Below are positions 6,749 through 9,408 of a stretch of DNA of 9,408 nucleotides, one piece after another. The position numbers were made by a program, and so were the translations under genes. The notes below the pieces were generated by a model, which worked only from the letters and a program-made list of their open reading frames with translations, was not told the DNA's origin and ran no database searches. Positions within the stretch are counted from its first letter, which is position 1. Each line of letters starts with the position of its first letter. This DNA comes from Aquificaceae bacterium (GTDB lineage: Bacteria > Aquificota > Aquificia > Aquificales > Aquificaceae), in contig JANWVD010000020.1 of NCBI GenBank assembly GCA_025057715.1, forward strand, positions 1 through 9,408. The letters run 5' to 3'.

Positions 6749-8643
6749 TTAGGTATTTGTCTATTAAATATCTCCCTTAGCTCTTCAATAGAGATTATAC
6801 CAATCTCACCCTCTGACCTGGACCTTAGCGATACTTTGTTAGACTGAGCTTCCTTTTCCCCCACAATTATCATATAGGGAATCTTCTCAATCTGCGCTTG
6901 TCTTACCTTTGCGGGCAATCGCTCCGGTCTTTCGTCTATATCTACCCTGAAACCTTCCTTCGAAAGGATTTCTTGAATGTATTTTGCATAATCTAAGTCC
7001 CTTTTATTAATAACTGGTAATACCCTTGCTTGAATTGGCGAAAGCCAAAGCGGCAAAGCCCCAGCATAATGCTCTAAAAGTATCCCAGTAAAGCGTTCAA
7101 TAGAGCCAAATATAGCCCTATGTATCATCAGCGGTCGCTTTCTAACATTCTCGTGGGATATATATTCCATATCAAACCTTTCTGGCAAGTTAAAATCAAA
7201 CTGAATTGTGGAGCATTGCCACAATCTTCCTATGGCGTCTTTAATCTTTAGGTCAATCTTTGGTCCGTAAAAAGCGCCGCCGCCCTCGTCTATTTTATAA
7301 TCAAGCCCTAAGCTTTCCAAAGCACCCTTTAGAGCATTTTGAGCAACTTCCCAATGCTCATCCGAGCCTATGGAATCCTCAGGTCTTGTGGATAAAAATA
7401 GCTCAATATCTTTAAATCCAAAAACATTTAACATCTCAATTGTAAAAGAGAGCGTCTCTTTAATTACATCGTTTGCTTGCTCTGGCGTGCAAATAATGTG
7501 TGCATCATCTTGCGTAAACCCTCTTACTCTAAAAAGCCCATGCAAAGTCCCGGACATTTCGTATCTATAAACAGTTCCGAGCTCTGCAAGCTTTAGCGGG
7601 AGCTCTTTGTAGCTTCTGACTTTGCTTTTGTAGATTGCAACATGGAATGGGCAGTTCATTGGCTTTACATAGTATTCCTCGCTTTCGATTTGCATCGAGG
7701 CAAACATACTTTGGCTATAGTGCTCTATATGCCCGCTTATTTGCCATAGCCTTGAATTGCCAACATGCGGCGTATAAACTAGCTGATAATTTCTTGCTCT
7801 ATGCTCTTTCTTCCAAAAGTCTTCTATGATTCCTCTTAAGATTGCCCCCCTTGGCAGCCATATGACAAGCCCAGCCCCCACATCTTCGTCAATTAAAAAT
7901 AGCTCCATATCCTTGCCTATTGTCCTGTGGTCTCTTCTTTTGACCTCTTCATAAAAATCAAGCCTTGATTTTAGGTCTTCTTCGCTCCAAAAGGCAATCC
8001 CGTATATTCTTTGAAGCATCGGTCTTTTGCTATCCCCAAGCCAATAAGCACCAGCTAAGTGAGTTAACTTGAAAGCACCCGCAAAACCAGTCGATGGAAG
8101 ATGTGGTCCTTTGCATAGGTCTATAAAACCATCTTGTTTATAAACAGAGACTATATTTTCCCCTAATCTTTCGATTAATTCTACCTTATAACTTTCGCCA
8201 AGCTCCTGAAATAGCTTTATGGCGCTATCTTTATCAAGCTCTGACCTCTCGATTTTGTAGTCTTTTTGGACTATTTGCTTCATCTTCTCTTCTATAACCC
8301 TTAAATCGTCCACAGATAGCTGCTTGTTTTCTATCTCAACATCGTAATAAAACCCATCTTCAGTCGTTGGTCCTATGCCAAGCTTTACATTGCCGTATAG
8401 CTCTTTTAGAGCTTGTGCAAGAATGTGCGATAGACTATGCCTCATTATCTCAAGCGCACCTTGAGAGCCTCTCTTTATTGGCTTTATCTCACCTGATTTA
8501 AAAACCCCTGTCTGAAGGTCCAAAAGTTCATTGTCAATCTCAACCCCAAGAGCGTCCTCTATGCCAAAGGCTTGCAATATCTCACCTACTTTTGTCCCTT
8601 CTTCAAACTCTTTCCATTGCCCTTCAAAGCAAAGGCTCACCAT
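6745..8643 (-). CDS. thrS: Threonyl-tRNA synthetase
   Basis: Class II synthetase that charges tRNA-Thr and clears Ser-tRNA-Thr. The 632-residue length is full size. Domain order: TGS (1-~62); editing domain with H69xxxH73 and C177/H181 (DLCKGPHL), all four editing residues present; catalytic core with zinc ligands C331 (MNCPFH), H382 (DDAHIIC) and H508 (MIHRA); motif 2 TVYRYEMSG...RVRGFTQDD (357-380); motif 3 HRAIFGSIERFTGILLEHYAG (508-528); and an anticodon-binding domain (about 535-632) ending in VGEKEA...VSLRSR. ATG 8643 is the first possible start after an in-frame TAA upstream. There is no ribosome site at normal distance; AGGGG is 13 nt away, and a TATAAT box ends 6 nt before the ATG. 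The stop overlaps the next gene. I see no T-box leader. Confidence 0.97.
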   Translation of the reverse strand: MVSLCFEGQWKEFEEGTKVGEILQAFGIEDALGVEIDNELLDLQTGVFKSGEIKPIKRGSQGALEIMRHSLSHILAQALKELYGNVKLGIGPTTEDGFYYDVEIENKQLSVDDLRVIEEKMKQIVQKDYKIERSELDKDSAIKLFQELGESYKVELIERLGENIVSVYKQDGFIDLCKGPHLPSTGFAGAFKLTHLAGAYWLGDSKRPMLQRIYGIAFWSEEDLKSRLDFYEEVKRRDHRTIGKDMELFLIDEDVGAGLVIWLPRGAILRGIIEDFWKKEHRARNYQLVYTPHVGNSRLWQISGHIEHYSQSMFASMQIESEEYYVKPMNCPFHVAIYKSKVRSYKELPLKLAELGTVYRYEMSGTLHGLFRVRGFTQDDAHIICTPEQANDVIKETLSFTIEMLNVFGFKDIELFLSTRPEDSIGSDEHWEVAQNALKGALESLGLDYKIDEGGGAFYGPKIDLKIKDAIGRLWQCSTIQFDFNLPERFDMEYISHENVRKRPLMIHRAIFGSIERFTGILLEHYAGALPLWLSPIQARVLPVINKRDLDYAKYIQEILSKEGFRVDIDERPERLPAKVRQAQIEKIPYMIIVGEKEAQSNKVSLRSRSEGEIGIISIEELREIFNRQIPK

Positions 8644-8649
8644 GCTGAA

Positions 8650-8655
8650 ATTATA
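8650..8655 (-). promoter_or_regulatory. -10 box TATAAT directly before thrS
   Basis: Perfect TATAAT at 8655-8650 on the minus strand, with only 6 nt between it and the thrS ATG. Initiation at the usual distance would place +1 on the A of the ATG, giving a leaderless mRNA. The -35 position (8678-8673, TTCTAT, 17-bp spacer) is poor. A second candidate -10, TATAAA at 8675-8670, would give a ~20-nt leader with AGGGG 13 nt from the ATG. Which one is used cannot be decided here. Confidence 0.45.
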
Positions 8656-8713
8656 GCCCCTCGCTTATCTTTATAGAAGCTTAGCCTTAAAAGCACTAAT
8701 CAGAAGGCTTTTA

Positions 8714-8719
8714 CATAAT
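8714..8719 (+). promoter_or_regulatory. Candidate -10 box for the structured RNA
   Basis: CATAAT on the plus strand (5 of 6 to TATAAT). +1 at the usual 7 nt downstream would be 8726, exactly the first base of the long-range closing helix of the predicted RNA. No good -35 box is seen at 16-18 bp (AAGCAC at 8691-8696), so the call rests on the -10 and the match with the RNA end. Confidence 0.4.
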
Positions 8720-8725
8720 CCCACG

Positions 8726-9217
8726 CTTCTACCTGTTTGTTTACGCTCAGAATAAGGAGGTAGTCATTCTATCTCTGGCGGCGGCAGTAAAGCAAAGCAG
8801 GCGGACTTTGTCCTTAGCTCAAGTGCCTTTTCTGACAATGGTATTATCCCTAAGAGACATACCTGTTTAGGTGAGAATGTCTCCCCACCGCTTAGCTAGA
8901 CAGGGGCCCACGAGGGCACTAAGTCTTTTGTCCTCATAATGGAAGATTTAGATGCGCAGCAATCAGCTGGAAAGGTCTATCTCTGCTCGCAGAAATAGGC
9001 TTGATGAGAACATCCCAAAGCAATTTACCATCCAGATTGTCATTTAAACAAGCCCATGGCTTTGATAAAGCGAGCGAGCGCGGCAGAGTAGGATATCAAG
9101 GTCCATGCCCGCCTGAGGGAAAACTCACACCTACCGCTTTACACTCTATGCGCTAAGCATAGATAAGCTACCTCTAAGCACAAGCACCTCCCCAACTCGT
9201 AAGGAGGTAGAAGAAGC
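8726..9217 (+). ncRNA. Candidate large structured non-coding RNA, unknown class
   Basis: No reading frame of note on either strand, but rich pairing as plus-strand RNA. Nested long-range helices: 8726-8734 with 9205-9213 (9 bp, end to end), 8787-8793 with 9136-9142 (7 bp), 8798-8804 with 9109-9115 (7 bp). Local hairpins: 8757-8763/8769-8775 (one G-U), 8803-8806/8810-8813, 8854-8860/8877-8883 enclosing 8861-8864/8869-8872, 8891-8895/8919-8923 enclosing 8906-8909/8914-8917, 8974-8980/8995-9001 (two wobble pairs) enclosing 8982-8985/8990-8993, 9003-9006/9011-9014, 9021-9026/9034-9039 (U-G), 9050-9054/9058-9062, 9114-9117/9124-9127, 9146-9151/9157-9162. A few of these compete (for example 8803-8804 and 9114-9115). 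The G-U pairs become A-C mismatches on the other strand, so plus is favoured. RNase P, tmRNA, SRP RNA and intron signatures are absent. No intrinsic terminator is visible, so the 3' end is uncertain. Confidence 0.6.
8753..9210 (+). repeat. Two copies of an 11-nt direct repeat inside the RNA
   Basis: TAAGGAGGTAG occurs exactly at 8753-8763 and 9200-9210. Each copy can pair with CTACCT-type sequences (8729-8734; 9168-9174; ACCTCC at 9186-9191), so several mutually exclusive folds are possible. A second exact 10-nt repeat, TCTATCTCTG, is at 8768-8777 and 8976-8985; each copy forms the arm of a local hairpin. Confidence 0.6.
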
Positions 9218-9322
9218 AATGGCAGGTAAGGTTTTGGCGCAAACCACCTTGCATGCAAAGTTTGGTAGGTAATAAGAGCTCTCGCTTTTAGCAAGATATC
9301 ATTGCCAAAAAGATTAGATGAC
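9218..9322 (+). other. Spacer after the RNA core, foldable, no gene
   Basis: Holds a hairpin at 9228-9250 (AAGGT+TTTG with CAAA+ACCTT, 2-nt bulge, loop GCG), a 10-nt palindrome TTGCATGCAA (9249-9258) and GGTAGGT (9264-9270), which can pair with ACCTACC (9129-9135) in the RNA. It may be the 3' tail of the RNA. There is no U-run after the hairpin, so it is not a normal intrinsic terminator. I see nothing in 9271-9322. Confidence 0.35.
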
Positions 9323-9351
9323 TTGACAAAAATGGGTATATGTTAGATAAT
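9323..9351 (+). promoter_or_regulatory. Promoter of rpsP
   Basis: Perfect -35 TTGACA at 9323-9328, 17-bp spacer, -10 GATAAT at 9346-9351 (5 of 6). Transcription would start near 9358, leaving a leader of about 19 nt with GGAGG (9365-9369) 7 nt before the ATG. This is the strongest sigma-70-type promoter in the window and shows rpsP does not depend on read-through from the RNA upstream. Confidence 0.85.
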
Positions 9352-9376
9352 ATGAAACTTCCATGGAGGCTATAAG

Positions 9377-9408
9377 ATGGCGCTTCGCATAAGGCTTGCA
9401 AGATTCGG
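9377..9408 (+). CDS. rpsP: 30S ribosomal protein S16, 5' end only
   Basis: Ten full codons are visible and give MALRIRLARF, followed by GG as the start of a glycine codon; this is the highly conserved N-terminus of S16, a small-subunit assembly protein. The start is fixed by GGAGG (9365-9369) with 7-nt spacing and by the promoter just upstream. In many bacteria rpsP begins an operon with rimM and trmD and often follows ffh; here the upstream side is the structured RNA region, not ffh. Only the first ~12% of the protein is in the window, but the match is distinctive. Confidence 0.88.
   Translation, partial: MALRIRLARF

Noticed and set aside
9071..9080. Short GCGAGCGAGCGC run as a tandem repeat or operator
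   Set aside because: Only two to three 4-nt units; within the structured RNA and too short to claim.
8726..9217. RNase P RNA
   Set aside because: The size and an end-to-end helix fit loosely, but neither strand has GAGGAAAGUCC-like or ACAGAA..GGCUUAU-like core sequences at the expected places, and the 3' side of the inner helix lies about 90 nt before the closing helix strand, not next to it.
8726..9270. tmRNA or a tRNA gene
   Set aside because: No T-loop (GGTTCGA-type) sequence, no acceptor-stem pair with a CCA end, and no tag frame ending in ALAA.
8644..9376. T-box or other leader of thrS
   Set aside because: No AGGGUGG..CCGCG-type T-box on the minus strand, the wobble pairs favour the plus strand, and a TATAAT box lies next to the thrS start.
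8644..9376. Decayed protein gene
   Set aside because: All frames on both strands are broken by frequent stops and no fragment resembles a known protein such as Ffh, which is often found before rpsP.

Overview
This is a bacterial chromosomal window that contains only housekeeping genes. No phage, plasmid, transposon or CRISPR signal is visible. Base composition is moderate (mid-40s % GC by eye) and genes are tightly packed with short overlaps. All proteins belong to bacterial families, but the order thrS - UspA-like - plsC - bioF - ychF - hslO - rpsB - tsf - pyrH is not one I can tie to a named genus. I therefore leave the lineage open: a bacterium, possibly from a poorly sampled phylum.

Layout. 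From position 8643 down to position 1 everything reads on the minus strand. thrS, a universal-stress-like gene, plsC, bioF and ychF form an overlapping chain (overlaps of 4, 22, 14 and 10 nt). hslO follows after 32 nt. After a 90-nt gap with its own promoter and a foldable leader comes the translation operon rpsB-tsf-pyrH; pyrH is cut by the window edge. At the far right, rpsP (ribosomal protein S16) starts on the plus strand at 9377 behind a near-consensus promoter and is cut after ten codons.

Between thrS and rpsP lie 733 bases without a protein gene. This is the most interesting part. Read as plus-strand RNA, roughly 8726-9217 folds into nested long-range helices (ends 8726-8734 with 9205-9213; then 8787-8793 with 9136-9142; then 8798-8804 with 9109-9115) enclosing many local hairpins. 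Three local hairpins need G-U pairs that exist only if the plus strand is transcribed, and a TATAAT-like box ends 7 nt before the first base of the closing helix. It does not match what I know of RNase P RNA, tmRNA, SRP RNA, 6S RNA or self-splicing introns. I call it a candidate large structured non-coding RNA of unknown class.

How the parts work together. thrS, rpsB, tsf and rpsP serve translation, ychF is a ribosome-associated ATPase, pyrH makes UDP, plsC makes phospholipid, bioF makes a biotin precursor (or a related alpha-oxoamine), and hslO and the stress-like protein point to stress protection. The rpsB leader can pair with its own Shine-Dalgarno sequence, which suggests S2 feedback control. 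thrS may be read from a leaderless transcript.
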